A DNA stretch of 64,000 nt from Chloroflexota bacterium (GTDB taxonomy: Bacteria > Chloroflexota > Limnocylindria > P2-11E). The position numbers and the translations under genes are program-made. The notes below the pieces were generated by a model that saw only the letters and a program-made list of their open reading frames with translations, had not been told where the DNA came from and did not search any database. This document shows, one piece after another, positions 32,625-41,845 of the stretch (its first letter is position 1; every line of letters begins with the position of its first letter). The stretch lies in assembly GCA_005889405.1 (NCBI GenBank), contig VBFY01000063.1, positions 62,001-126,000 of the forward strand, in the 5' to 3' direction.

Positions 32625-33794
32625 GTGAGCGTCACGCGCGTCATCCTTCCCAAGCTCGGTCTCACGATGGACGAAGGGCGCCTGATCGCGTGGCATAAGA
32701 AGGAAGGCGAGCGCGTCGAGAAGGGCGAGGTCCTCTTCGAAATCGAGACGGACAAAGCGAACATGGAGATCGAAGCGTCCGCCTCGGGGATCGTGCGTCG
32801 CATCCTGCTGCCCGCGGACGCCAGCGCTCCTGTCGCGACCGTGATCGCGCTGATCGCGGACACGGCAGATGAGCCTCTACCTGCCAGCGTGGCGCCGGCC
32901 CCGTCTCCGCTCGCTCGGAACGACTCGCCCGCGGGGACGGGGCCGCCTCTCGCGGGCGCTGCGGTCGGTGCAGAAGCCTCCGACCGTGTCCGCTCGTCTC
33001 CGGCAGCTCGCAAGCGGGCGCAGGAGCTCGGCGTCGACATCAACCTCGTGCGCGGTACGGGCCCGGGCGGACGCGTCGGTCTTGAGGACGTCGAGGCTGC
33101 CGCGGCGTTGCCAGCCCCTTCGCCGTCGACCTCGGCCTTGTCCGCCGCTTCAGGAGGGAAGCGCGAGCCACTGACGCGCATGCGGCGGGCCGTTGCGGAG
33201 GCAATGACGCGGAGCGCGCGCGAGGCGCCGCAGTTCTCCATCTCCCGCGACGTGGACATGACGCGGGCCAACGCGAAGCGCGAGGCCGCGGGCGTGTCGT
33301 ACACCGATCTGATCGTCGCGGCCGCCGCGACCGCGCTCCGCGCCCATCCACGGCTTCGCTCGCGCTTCGATGGTGACGCCATCGTCATGTCGCAGAAGAT
33401 CGACGTCGGCCTCGCGATCGCGCTCGATGCCGGGCTGATTGTTCCCGTCCTGCGTGACGCGGACCGCAAATCGCTCGGGTCCCTGCGCGAAGAGCGCGAG
33501 GCGCTCGAGACCGCGGTGCGTTCAGGCCACGCGCGCGGCGACGCGTTTGGCGGGGCCGCCATCACCGTCTCGAATCTCGGCACCTTCGGCGTCGATCGCT
33601 TCACCGCGATCGTCAATCCACCCGAAGCGTCGATCCTCGCCGTCGGACGCGTTGCGGATCGCGTCGTCGTCGTGAACGGCTCGCCTGCGGTGCGCCAAGT
33701 GGTCTCGCTCACACTGACTGTCGACCACCGCGTCGCCGACGGCGCCGATGCGGCGCGCTATCTCGCCGACGTCGCGAAGGATCTCGAGAGCTAG
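32625..33794 (+). CDS. 2-oxoacid dehydrogenase E2 component (dihydrolipoyl acyltransferase)
   Basis: The 389-residue protein has one lipoyl domain with the lipoylated Lys in EIETDKANMEIEA, a Pro/Ala linker, a peripheral-subunit-binding domain (SSPAARKRAQELGVDIN, then GTGPGGRVG) and a catalytic domain ending in LTVDHRVADGADAARYL with the active-site His and Asp. It accepts the acyl group from E1 and passes it to CoA. No E3 gene is adjacent. Lipoylation presumably depends on lipA/lipB at 61-63 kb. Confidence 0.93.
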   Translation: MSVTRVILPKLGLTMDEGRLIAWHKKEGERVEKGEVLFEIETDKANMEIEASASGIVRRILLPADASAPVATVIALIADTADEPLPASVAPAPSPLARNDSPAGTGPPLAGAAVGAEASDRVRSSPAARKRAQELGVDINLVRGTGPGGRVGLEDVEAAAALPAPSPSTSALSAASGGKREPLTRMRRAVAEAMTRSAREAPQFSISRDVDMTRANAKREAAGVSYTDLIVAAAATALRAHPRLRSRFDGDAIVMSQKIDVGLAIALDAGLIVPVLRDADRKSLGSLREEREALETAVRSGHARGDAFGGAAITVSNLGTFGVDRFTAIVNPPEASILAVGRVADRVVVVNGSPAVRQVVSLTLTVDHRVADGADAARYLADVAKDLES

Positions 33795-34862
33795 ATGACG
33801 GCCGAGACCGCCGACCACGTCCGACTCGCAGCCGGGCACTGGAAGCCACGTTTCGTCGCAAACGGTATCGACTCGAACGACTTCGACCGTGTGCTCGACG
33901 AGACGCGTGAGTGGCGCGACTGGGCGCCGAACTGGAAGCGGGTCGGTGACGTGCATCGTGCGATCGCGGACGATGCGACAGGCGGGGGCCGCGCCGTGAC
34001 CGCGACAGACGCGTACCAGCGCGCGGCGTGGTGTTATCACCTCGGCAAGTTCCTCTGGTTCGAGGATCGCGAGCTGCACGACGAGCTGAGCGAGCTGACG
34101 GTCGCGAACTACGCGAAGGCCGTGACGCGACTCGACCCGCCTGGACGCCGCATCGAAGCGCCGTTCGAGGGCGCCGTGATTCCCGGCATCCTGCGAACGC
34201 CGCGCGGTGCGAAGAACGCCGCACTCACGATCCTCGTACCAGGGCTCGACTCCGTGAAGGAAGAGCTCTACGCGATGGAGAACGACTTCCTGCGCCGCGG
34301 CCTCGCGACGCTGACGATCGACGGACCTGGGCAGGGGGAGAACGCGCCACGCTTCCCGATCCGCGCGGACTGGTCGACCGTCATCACGCCGCTGCTCGAT
34401 CATCTCGCGTCGGCGGATCTCGGTGTCGACCTCGACCGCGTCGGCCTGATGGGCATCAGCATGGGCGGGATCTACGGCCCGTTCGCGGCCGCCAAGGAGA
34501 AGCGGCTTCGCGCGCTGGTCGCGCTCGCGGGCCCCTACGACCTGTCCGAGTGCTGGGCGCAGCTGAACCCACTGACAAAGGGCGGCTACGTCTTCTACAC
34601 GAAATCACGCAATGAGGCCGAGGCGTTCGAACGCGCGAAAACAATATCCCTTCGTGGCGTACTGAAAGAGGTGCACTGCCCGCTGCTGGTGATCCACGGC
34701 GGCAAGGATCGCTTGTTCCCGCCCGAGCAGGCCGAACGCATCGTGCGTGAAGCGCCGAACGCGACGCTGCTCCTCTACCCCGAGGGCAACCACGTCTGCA
34801 ACAACATTCCCTACAAGTACCGGCCGGCGATGGCGGATTGGATGCGCGAGCGCCTCGCGTGA
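33795..34862 (+). CDS. alpha/beta hydrolase, dihydroxypseudooxynicotine-hydrolase-like
   Basis: The 355-residue protein has an N-terminal helical region (about 1-130) preceding an alpha/beta hydrolase core, the layout of C-C bond hydrolases such as 2,6-dihydroxypseudooxynicotine hydrolase. The nucleophile is Ser in GLMGISMGGIYG, acid Asp in IHGGKDRLFP, and base His in YPEGNHVCNN. It is immediately adjacent to the E2 stop. It could cleave an acyl or ring-derived C-C bond, releasing a product for the dehydrogenase complex; this is inference. Confidence 0.82.
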   Translation: MTAETADHVRLAAGHWKPRFVANGIDSNDFDRVLDETREWRDWAPNWKRVGDVHRAIADDATGGGRAVTATDAYQRAAWCYHLGKFLWFEDRELHDELSELTVANYAKAVTRLDPPGRRIEAPFEGAVIPGILRTPRGAKNAALTILVPGLDSVKEELYAMENDFLRRGLATLTIDGPGQGENAPRFPIRADWSTVITPLLDHLASADLGVDLDRVGLMGISMGGIYGPFAAAKEKRLRALVALAGPYDLSECWAQLNPLTKGGYVFYTKSRNEAEAFERAKTISLRGVLKEVHCPLLVIHGGKDRLFPPEQAERIVREAPNATLLLYPEGNHVCNNIPYKYRPAMADWMRERLA

Positions 34863-36457
34863 CCGAGTTCGACGTCGTGGTCGCCGGCGCCGGCCATAAC
34901 AGTCTCATCACCGCCGCGTATCTCGCCCGAGCAGGCATGCGCGTCCTCGTGCTCGAGCGCGCGGCGCGCATCGGCGGGGACACGTCGACCGAGGAGGTCA
35001 CGCTGCCCGGGTTCCGGCACGACCTCTGCGCTTCCGCGCACACCATCTTCCAGTCGAGTCCGATCGTGCGGAACGACGAGCTCGAGCTCGGTCGCTACGG
35101 ACTGCGGTACCTGTTCCCGGATCCCGTAGTTGTCATGCCGTTCCTGGACGGCCCAGGCATCACGATGCATCGCGACCGCGCCGCGACCGTGCGCGATATC
35201 GCGCGGCATTCGCCGAACGACGCTCGCGCCTACGAGCGCATGCTCGACGATTGGGACTTGATCAAGGACTCGCAGAATCGCGCGCGCTACAGCCCCGCGG
35301 CGGGACCGAGCGACGCGATCGCCGCGCTCGAGGCGACACCGGCCGGCGTGGAGACGGTTCGCTGGCGGTACTCGAGCGCGCTCGACACGGTGCGCGAGCG
35401 CTTCGAGAACGAGCGCGTGCGGACCTTCTTCCTCTGGCTCTCGCTGATGACGATGGCGCGCGTCGATCAGCCGGGGACCGGACTCCTTCCGCTGTCGATC
35501 GCGGCGGGCCGTCAGGCGTTCTCGTGGACGACGGCCGAGGGCGGGTCCGTCGCCCTACCCGATGCGCTCGCGCGGATCGTGGTCGAACGCGGCGGGGCCG
35601 TCCGCACCGGCGCGGAGGTGACGCGAATCCTGATCGAGCACGGCCGTGCGGTGGGAGCCGTCACGTCCGATGGCGCCGAATATCGCGCTCGACGCGCCGT
35701 CGTGTCGACGATCCACGTCAAGCACCTGCCGGCCGTCGTGGGCGGGGCGGCGCTCGGCGAGGACTTCGTGCGCGGCCTCGCGCGCTGGCGTACCGGCGTC
35801 ACCATGTTCGTGACGCACTACGCGCTCGCGGCCGAGCCTCGCTACCGCCTCGACGGCGGTCCGACCTCGTCCGTCGCCGCCGGCATCTGTGGTTCGACCG
35901 AGGAGCTCCTCGCTGCGCTGGCCGCGTTCGAACGCGGCGATATCCACCTCGACCGCCCACCACTGCTGTGCATCTCCTCTTCGGTGGTCGACGCAACGCG
36001 CGCGCCGGCAGGTCGCCACACCCTCAAGATCGTCGGTTTTCTGCCCTACGAGCTGCGGAGCGGCGGACCGGAGCGCTGGGACACCGTGAAGGACGATGTG
36101 TCCGGCGCGCTCCTCGAGCAATACCTACGTCACACCAGCGGGCTGACGGAACGGGACATCCTCGCGCGGCACATCGAGAGCCCTCTCGATCTCGAACGGC
36201 GCAATCCGCATAACTACCGCGGCTCATGTCATGGCGGCGAGCAGGACCTCGCGCAGGAGGGTGCGCTGCGACCGATGCCGGGGTGGGCGGGCTACCGCCT
36301 ACCGGTCGCCGGCCTCTATCAAACCGGCGCGACCACACATCCGGGCGCGTCGGTCACGGGCGCACCTGGCCGCAACTGCGCGCAGGTGCTGCTCGAGGAT
36401 CTCGGGATCCATTTCGCGGACGCCGTCGCGGGCCGAGCCACGTCGTCACGCAGCTAG
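34859..36457 (+). CDS. FAD-dependent phytoene-desaturase-like oxidoreductase
   Basis: The 532-residue flavoprotein begins with the FAD-binding VVVAGAGHNSLITAAYLARA and VLVLERAARIGGDTST, the hallmark of the CrtI/phytoene desaturase superfamily. The C-terminal motif (GLYQTGATTHPGASVTGAPG) is also conserved. No carotenoid genes are nearby, so it probably oxidises or isomerises a pathway substrate. GTG overlaps the previous stop and it is the last gene of the 13-gene run. Confidence 0.88.
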   Translation: MTEFDVVVAGAGHNSLITAAYLARAGMRVLVLERAARIGGDTSTEEVTLPGFRHDLCASAHTIFQSSPIVRNDELELGRYGLRYLFPDPVVVMPFLDGPGITMHRDRAATVRDIARHSPNDARAYERMLDDWDLIKDSQNRARYSPAAGPSDAIAALEATPAGVETVRWRYSSALDTVRERFENERVRTFFLWLSLMTMARVDQPGTGLLPLSIAAGRQAFSWTTAEGGSVALPDALARIVVERGGAVRTGAEVTRILIEHGRAVGAVTSDGAEYRARRAVVSTIHVKHLPAVVGGAALGEDFVRGLARWRTGVTMFVTHYALAAEPRYRLDGGPTSSVAAGICGSTEELLAALAAFERGDIHLDRPPLLCISSSVVDATRAPAGRHTLKIVGFLPYELRSGGPERWDTVKDDVSGALLEQYLRHTSGLTERDILARHIESPLDLERRNPHNYRGSCHGGEQDLAQEGALRPMPGWAGYRLPVAGLYQTGATTHPGASVTGAPGRNCAQVLLEDLGIHFADAVAGRATSSRS

Positions 36458-36460
36458 CTC

Positions 36461-37390
36461 CTAGGTCAGCGCCCTTCGCAGGGCGGCACCCATGTCGTCG
36501 ATAGCGGTCCGGCCGGTGGGAACCAGCATCGCCATGGACGTGAAGCCGTGCACCATCCCCGGGTATTCGACGTACGTCGTCGGCACCCCGGCTTCGAGGA
36601 GACGTGCCGCGTAGGCCTTCCCCTCATCACGCAGGGGATCGCACTCCGCCGTGACTACGTGCGCCGGTGGCAGGCCTGAGAGATCCGGCGCGCGAAGCGG
36701 GGACGCGTACGGCTCGTCGCGGAGCTTTGGATCCGGCGCGTAGTGATCCCAGAACCACGTCATACCCGCGAGGGTCAGACCGAAGCCGGTGCCGTTCGTC
36801 CGATAGGAGGGTGTCCCGAAGTCGTGATCGGTCACCGGCACGTGCAGCAGCTGGAACGCGATCGGCGGCGCCCGGTGCTCACGGGCCATGAGCGTGACCA
36901 CCGCGGCGAGATTGCCACCGGCGCTCGAACCTCCCACCGCGATGCGTGACGGGTCGACGCCGAGATCGGTGGCGTGCTCGGCGGCCCAGCGTGTCGATGC
37001 GTAGGCGTCGTCCGCGGCGGCCGGATAGCGGTCCTCGGGCGCGAGCCGGTACTCGACCGAGAGGACGGCGCAACCACTCGCGTTCGCGAGCGCGCGGCAG
37101 AAGGGATCAGAGATCGCGACGCTGCCGACGACCCAGCCGCCGCCGTGGAAGTAGACGAGGAGCGGAAGCATCTTCCCGGAGCGTGGCCGATACAAGCGGA
37201 CCGGGATCGGCGGGCGTGTGTCCGTGATGACATCGCGGACCTCGGCGACCGGCTCCGGCGCGAGCGCCGGGGCGGCATTCACCGAACCGCCTCGCGCGCG
37301 AGCCTCCGCAACGCTCAGCGCTTCCAGCGGACGCGGGTCGATCCTTTCGGCCTCGGCAAGCAGGTCCGCGATCTTCGGGTCGACCGGCAT
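36461..37390 (-). CDS. alpha/beta hydrolase of the hormone-sensitive lipase (HSL) family
   Basis: The 309-residue esterase has the HSL oxyanion motif YFHGGGWVVGS, the nucleophile motif VGGSSAGGNLAAVV, Asp in AECDPLRDEGKAYA and His in YPGMVHGFTSM. Such enzymes hydrolyse short-chain esters, lactones or amides. The ATG at 37390 gives the normal start (MPVDPKIADLLAEAERIDPR). It follows the amidohydrolase gene by 10 bases and ends three bases from the convergent flavoprotein gene, so it is likely co-transcribed with the amidohydrolase. Confidence 0.92.
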   Translation of the reverse strand: MPVDPKIADLLAEAERIDPRPLEALSVAEARARGGSVNAAPALAPEPVAEVRDVITDTRPPIPVRLYRPRSGKMLPLLVYFHGGGWVVGSVAISDPFCRALANASGCAVLSVEYRLAPEDRYPAAADDAYASTRWAAEHATDLGVDPSRIAVGGSSAGGNLAAVVTLMAREHRAPPIAFQLLHVPVTDHDFGTPSYRTNGTGFGLTLAGMTWFWDHYAPDPKLRDEPYASPLRAPDLSGLPPAHVVTAECDPLRDEGKAYAARLLEAGVPTTYVEYPGMVHGFTSMAMLVPTGRTAIDDMGAALRRALT

Positions 37391-37400
37391 AGCTGCGAGA

Positions 37401-39020
37401 TTATCCGTTCCGGCGTGCGGGCCCGAAGAGCACTCGACCCGGCCGAGCGCCCGTATGCTCACCGTCGCGCAGAACGTGTGCTCCGTTGACGAGCACGTGC
37501 GCGACGCCCGTCGCGTACCGATGCGGCTCGGCGTACGTCGCGTGGTCCGAGATGGTCGCGGGGTCGAAGGCGACGACGTCGGCGTAGAACCCCTCCCGCA
37601 GGAGGCCTCGGCGATCCAGCTTGAGATTCTTGGCGGGGAAGCCCGTCATGCGCCGGACGACGTCCTCCAACGACGCGGCGCGCTCGCCGCGCACGAAGCG
37701 GCCGAGCACGCGCGCGAAGGTCCCATAGCTGCGCGGGTGCGGCTGCGATAGGAGGAACACGCCCTCGGGTGCGATCGAGCCGGCGTCCGAGCCAAAGCTC
37801 ATCCACGGAAGCGCGACCTCGCGTCGGAGATTCTCGGCGGAAGCCATGAAGATGACCATGCCAACGCGGCTCTCATCCTCGAGCACCAGGTCCATCGCGA
37901 CGTCGCGCGGGTCCGCGCGGCGCTGCCTCGCGACCTCGCCGAGCGTCTGGCCGGTCAGGGGCTTGAGGCGCTCGTTCTTGAAGGACACGAGCACGATGCC
38001 CTCGGGCGTGCCCGCGGCCTCGTAGAGGTTCTCCCAATCCGTTCCGGGGCGAGCCATGTCTTCGCGGATGCGCGCGCGCTGCGCCGCCTCGCGCAGGCGC
38101 GCGAGGGTCGCGCGCAGCCCGCCCTCGTGGGCCCACGGTGGGAAGCACGAGCTGAGACCGGTCGCGCCCGCCTCGTACGGGTACATGTCGGCGGTGACCG
38201 CGAGGCCGCTGGCGCGAGCACGATCGACGTGATCGATCACCGCGTCGAGCTTGTTCCAGTTCGAGCGGCCGGCCTGCTTGAGGTGATAGATCTCCGCCGG
38301 CAGCCTCGCGCGACGTGCGATCTCGATGACCTCGTCGACCGCTTCGACGAGCCGGTTGCCCTCGCTCCGCATGTGTGAGATGTACATGCCGCCGTGACGC
38401 CCGGCGGTCTCCGCGAGCGCGACGAGCTCGTCCGTATCCGCGTACGTCGCCGGCGAATAGATGAGCGCCGAGCCGAGACCGAGCGCGCCGTCACGCATCG
38501 CCGCGTCGACCAGCGCGCGCATCCGTCCGAGCTCCTCGGGCGTTGGCCGCCGATCGTCGTGCCCCAGCTCGTGGATGCGGACGGTGGCTGCCCCGACGAA
38601 CGACGCGATGTTCGACGAGATCCCGCCCGCGGCGATCGTGTCGAGTGCCTCGGCCAGCGTTGTCCAGGTGATGTCGTACTTGATGTCGCCTTGCTGCTCG
38701 GTCTGCTCGCGACGCATGGTCTCGTTCACCGGGCCGAGTGACCATCCCTCGCCGAAGACCTCGAGCGTCACGCCCTGGCGGATGTCGCTCTGCGACCGTC
38801 CGTCGGCGATGAGCGACGTGGTCGCCCAGCTCAACATGTTGATGAAGCCCGGCGCGACCGCGAGCCCTCGCGCATCGATCTCGGTGTGACCGCGCGCGCC
38901 GACCCTCCCGAGCTCCGCGACGCGGTCGCCATCGATCGCGACGTCACCTGTGAATGGCGCACCCCCGGAGCCGTCGTAGATCGCGCCGCCGCGGATGACG
39001 ACGTCATGTGCCTCGCGCAT
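37401..39020 (-). CDS. D-aminoacylase-like amidohydrolase lacking the HxH motif
   Basis: The 539-residue protein has the N-acyl-D-amino-acid amidohydrolase layout: VVIRGGAIYDGSGGAPFTGD, HMRSEG and IYHLKQAGRSNW (two metal-binding His), FGSDAGSIAPEG (catalytic Asp) and the C-terminal GFYADVVAFDP. Where D-aminoacylases have GFIDxHTHxD, this one reads APGFINMLSWATTSL, so the HxH pair is absent; the usual Cys ligand region reads FGEGWSLGP. A mononuclear enzyme with altered substrate scope is likely. This variant subfamily recurs in bacteria; I cannot name its substrate. Confidence 0.85.
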   Translation of the reverse strand: MREAHDVVIRGGAIYDGSGGAPFTGDVAIDGDRVAELGRVGARGHTEIDARGLAVAPGFINMLSWATTSLIADGRSQSDIRQGVTLEVFGEGWSLGPVNETMRREQTEQQGDIKYDITWTTLAEALDTIAAGGISSNIASFVGAATVRIHELGHDDRRPTPEELGRMRALVDAAMRDGALGLGSALIYSPATYADTDELVALAETAGRHGGMYISHMRSEGNRLVEAVDEVIEIARRARLPAEIYHLKQAGRSNWNKLDAVIDHVDRARASGLAVTADMYPYEAGATGLSSCFPPWAHEGGLRATLARLREAAQRARIREDMARPGTDWENLYEAAGTPEGIVLVSFKNERLKPLTGQTLGEVARQRRADPRDVAMDLVLEDESRVGMVIFMASAENLRREVALPWMSFGSDAGSIAPEGVFLLSQPHPRSYGTFARVLGRFVRGERAASLEDVVRRMTGFPAKNLKLDRRGLLREGFYADVVAFDPATISDHATYAEPHRYATGVAHVLVNGAHVLRDGEHTGARPGRVLFGPARRNG

Positions 39021-39046
39021 CGGCGGAATGCTAGAGACTGGCGTGC

Positions 39047-39655
39047 GTGTATGGACTCACGCGCTCCGAGGTCGGGCTGCTGCGCCGGCTCTCGACGCCC
39101 GACAAGGTGCAGCGCTACCTCGACGATCTGACCTACAACATCGAAAAGCACGGCGACACCGTGCGCTCCCCGCGTCGGGTGATGCGCGACCGCACCGCGC
39201 ACTGTGCGGAAGGCGCGTTCCTCGCGGCCGCGGCGTTCCGCGTCAACGGACGTCCGCCGCTGCTCGTCGACCTCGAGGCCGACAACGACGACGACCACGT
39301 GCTCGCGGTGTATCGCGACCGCGGACTATGGGGCTCGGTCGCGACGTCGAAGTTCTCGGGTTTGCGGTTTCGGGCGCCGGTCTATCGCACGATCCGCGAG
39401 CTGGTCATGAGCTACTTCGAGGACTACTTCAACTGGGACGGCGACCGGACCCTTCGCGCGTACTCCCGTCCGCTATCGCTTGCTCGCTTCGACCGTATCA
39501 ACTGGATGACGGCCGAGGACGACCTCTGGCCCGTTGTGGAGTGGCTGACCGTCGCCCATCACACGCCGCTCATCCGCCGGAGGGTGGCAAGCAGCCTGCC
39601 GCTCGTCGATCGGCGGTCGTACCGGGCGGGCGTTTTAGGGGCTCCGAAGCACTGA
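39047..39655 (+). CDS. conserved hypothetical protein, transglutaminase-like Cys/His/Asp signature
   Basis: The 202-residue protein has RDRTAHCAEGAFLAAAAFRV followed 30 residues later by DDDHVLAVYRDRGLWGSV, giving a Cys-His-Asp order like the transglutaminase/papain-like fold. The RSPRRVMRDRTAHCAEGA segment resembles the core of bacterial transglutaminase-like proteins. A thiol enzyme is possible, but the family is not named here. GTG start lies 26 bases from the divergent amidohydrolase. Confidence 0.65.
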   Translation: MYGLTRSEVGLLRRLSTPDKVQRYLDDLTYNIEKHGDTVRSPRRVMRDRTAHCAEGAFLAAAAFRVNGRPPLLVDLEADNDDDHVLAVYRDRGLWGSVATSKFSGLRFRAPVYRTIRELVMSYFEDYFNWDGDRTLRAYSRPLSLARFDRINWMTAEDDLWPVVEWLTVAHHTPLIRRRVASSLPLVDRRSYRAGVLGAPKH

Positions 39656-39704
39656 ATCTGTTAGCGTTTCGGCCCGCGTACGCCAGCGCTGAAGGGAGGG
39701 GAAG

Positions 39705-40265
39705 ATGCTGCGCACGGTCTCGGCCGTCGAGCAACGTCCCTGGCTGCTGCTTGGCAGTGTCTTCGCCGCCACAGTCTTCTTCGGGTTCATTGTCCAGGCG
39801 ATCGGTAACGTCTACCTGAACTGGCGGGCGGACCCCATCGTCAGCGAGTACCGCACCACCCTCACCTACACGTCCGCGGTCATAGGCGACGGGCTGCTCA
39901 TACCGCTCGCCAACGTGTTCATCACCAGTCAGCTCGTGGCGTGGCGCCGCCGGCCTCGCGCGGCGGAGATCGTCGGCGCCATCCTCGGCGCGGGCGTGGT
40001 GACCGTGGTGGTCCACCTCTATCAGGCCGTGAACGCGCTGCTCAACTGGACCATGGTGAAGCCGTTCGACTGGTCGCCGCTCGGTTACTACCACGCGCTC
40101 TTCATGTGGAGCGAGCTCAGCTTCGTCTTCTTCTTCTGGGGCCAGGTCGCGCTCGTCGGTAAGGAGAATCCGCGCGCGATCCTGTCCCAGCGCGTTGCGT
40201 TCGTGATCCTCTGCGGTGCGCTCTTCCTGAGACTCCTCTTCGCCGACTACGGGTATATCCACTAG
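39705..40265 (+). CDS. hypothetical membrane protein
   Basis: The 186-residue protein has about five TM helices (for example LLLGSVFAATVFFGFIVQAI and EIVGAILGAGVVTVVVHLYQ). A ribosome site, GGAGGGGAAG, precedes the ATG. No known domain is recognised. It ends 16 bases before the EamA transporter and may be co-transcribed with it. Confidence 0.65.
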   Translation: MLRTVSAVEQRPWLLLGSVFAATVFFGFIVQAIGNVYLNWRADPIVSEYRTTLTYTSAVIGDGLLIPLANVFITSQLVAWRRRPRAAEIVGAILGAGVVTVVVHLYQAVNALLNWTMVKPFDWSPLGYYHALFMWSELSFVFFFWGQVALVGKENPRAILSQRVAFVILCGALFLRLLFADYGYIH

Positions 40266-40281
40266 TCCATCGCGGGTCCTC

Positions 40282-41160
40282 GTGTGGTCTGCGCTCGGGG
40301 TCGTGTACCTCGTCTGGGGATCCACGTACCTTGCGATCGCGATCGCGGTGCAGACGCTCCCGCCGCTGCTCTCGGCCGGTCTCCGGTTCCTCCTTGCCGG
40401 CGCGCTCCTCGGCGCGTGGCTCGTCGCGAGACACGGCCGCGTTGCACTGGGTGTCGAGCGACGTCAGCTGGGAGGCGCTGCGCTCGTCGGAAGCTTGCTG
40501 CTCGCCGGTGGGAACGGCCTCGTCGTGCTCGCGGAGCGCACGGTGCCGTCGGGTCTCACCGCGCTCGTCGTGGCGTCGGTGCCGCTCTGGATCGTCGTCT
40601 TTCGGCTCGTCGCGGGCGACCGCGTTGCCGGGTCGCTGCTCCTGGGCGTGCTCGTGGGCTTCGCCGGCGTCGCGCTCCTCGTCGTCCCGCGCGGCGCCAG
40701 CGGCGACGTCGACCCGGTCGGCCTCGTCATCGTCGTGGGCGCGACGTTCTCGTGGGCGCTCGGCACGTTCGCGTCGCCGCGTGTGCCGACCCCGCGCGAT
40801 CCGCTCGCGTCGACGGCGCTGCAGATGCTCGCAGGCGGCGCGCTGCTGCTCCTCGTCGCGGTCGCGATCGGTGAGCCGGCGAGGGCCGATCCGTCGTCGT
40901 TCTCGACCGCGTCGCTCACGGCGATGGCGTACCTCGTCGTCTTCGGCTCGCTCGTGGCGTTCTCTGCCTATACCTGGCTGCTTCAGCACGCGCCCGTGTC
41001 GGTCGTCGCCACCTATGCCTACGTGAATCCGGTGGTGGCCGTCCTTCTCGGCGCCGTCGTGCTGAGCGAGGCCCTGACGCCGTCGATGCTCATCGGGGCT
41101 GCCATCATCCTGGCCGCAGTGGCATTCATCGTTTCGCGCGGCGCGACGCGGTCGGCGTAG
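40282..41160 (+). CDS. EamA/DMT-superfamily permease
   Basis: The 292-residue protein has ten TM helices arranged as two EamA repeats (VVYLVWGSTYLAIAIAVQTL in the first, AYLVVFGSLVAFSAYTWLLQ in the second). DMT permeases export metabolites or drugs. The WGSTYLAI and YVNPVVAVLLGAVVLSE motifs match the RhaT/YdcZ-like branch of amino-acid or metabolite exporters. Substrate is unknown. Confidence 0.92.
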   Translation: MWSALGVVYLVWGSTYLAIAIAVQTLPPLLSAGLRFLLAGALLGAWLVARHGRVALGVERRQLGGAALVGSLLLAGGNGLVVLAERTVPSGLTALVVASVPLWIVVFRLVAGDRVAGSLLLGVLVGFAGVALLVVPRGASGDVDPVGLVIVVGATFSWALGTFASPRVPTPRDPLASTALQMLAGGALLLLVAVAIGEPARADPSSFSTASLTAMAYLVVFGSLVAFSAYTWLLQHAPVSVVATYAYVNPVVAVLLGAVVLSEALTPSMLIGAAIILAAVAFIVSRGATRSA

Positions 41161-41170
41161 GAGTCGGCGG

Positions 41171-41845
41171 GTGGTGCGGCGGATCGTGGTGTGTGGTGGT
41201 CAGCAGCTCCTCTATCCGGCTCTCACGCGCTACCTTCTCGGCCTTGCACGCCGGGAGCGACCGCGTGTGCTCTTCCTCGCCACGGCCTCAGGTGACGGGC
41301 CGGGGTACCTCTTGACCTTCTATCAGGCGCTCGCCGGCGTCGACTGCGAACCGAGCCACCTCGCGCTGTTCGACCGGGTGATCGACGACATCGACCCCTT
41401 CGTCCGGTCTCAGGACGTCATCATCGTCGGTGGTGGGAACACCGCGAACATGCTCGCGATCTGGCGGGTGCACGGCGTCGAGGACGCGCTGCGTAACGCC
41501 TACGCCGACGGCACGGTGCTCAGTGGCTGGTCAGCCGGTTGCCTGTGCTGGTTCGAGGGCGGCGTCACCGACTCCTTCACCCCGAACCTCAGCGCGCTCC
41601 GCGACGGCCTCGGGATCCTGTCGGGCAGCGCATGCCCGCATTACGACTCCCAGGAAGGTCGCCGCCCGGTCTACGCGCGCGAGATCGCCGCGGGCCTGCC
41701 CCCCGGCATCGCGCTCGAAGACGGCGTCGCGGCGCGCTACGACGACGAGCAGCTCATCGAGGTCGTGAGCGCCCGACCCGATGGACGCGCGTTCTTTGTC
41801 GATGCGAAAGGTGAGCATCCGATTGCCGTTCGCGTGCTTGGCTAG
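41171..41845 (+). CDS. peptidase E-like (S51) serine peptidase
   Basis: The 224-residue protein has the S51 layout: RIVVCGGQQLLYPALTRYLL, VGGGNTANMLAIWRVHG and the nucleophile elbow LSGWSAGCLCWFEGG with the catalytic Ser, plus SACPHYDSQEGRRPVY. Peptidase E cleaves Asp-X dipeptides; related members act on cyanophycin or other peptides. It sits 10 bases after the EamA permease. Its TAG shares four bases (CTAG) with the stop of the convergent HTH fragment. Confidence 0.88.
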   Translation: MVRRIVVCGGQQLLYPALTRYLLGLARRERPRVLFLATASGDGPGYLLTFYQALAGVDCEPSHLALFDRVIDDIDPFVRSQDVIIVGGGNTANMLAIWRVHGVEDALRNAYADGTVLSGWSAGCLCWFEGGVTDSFTPNLSALRDGLGILSGSACPHYDSQEGRRPVYAREIAAGLPPGIALEDGVAARYDDEQLIEVVSARPDGRAFFVDAKGEHPIAVRVLG

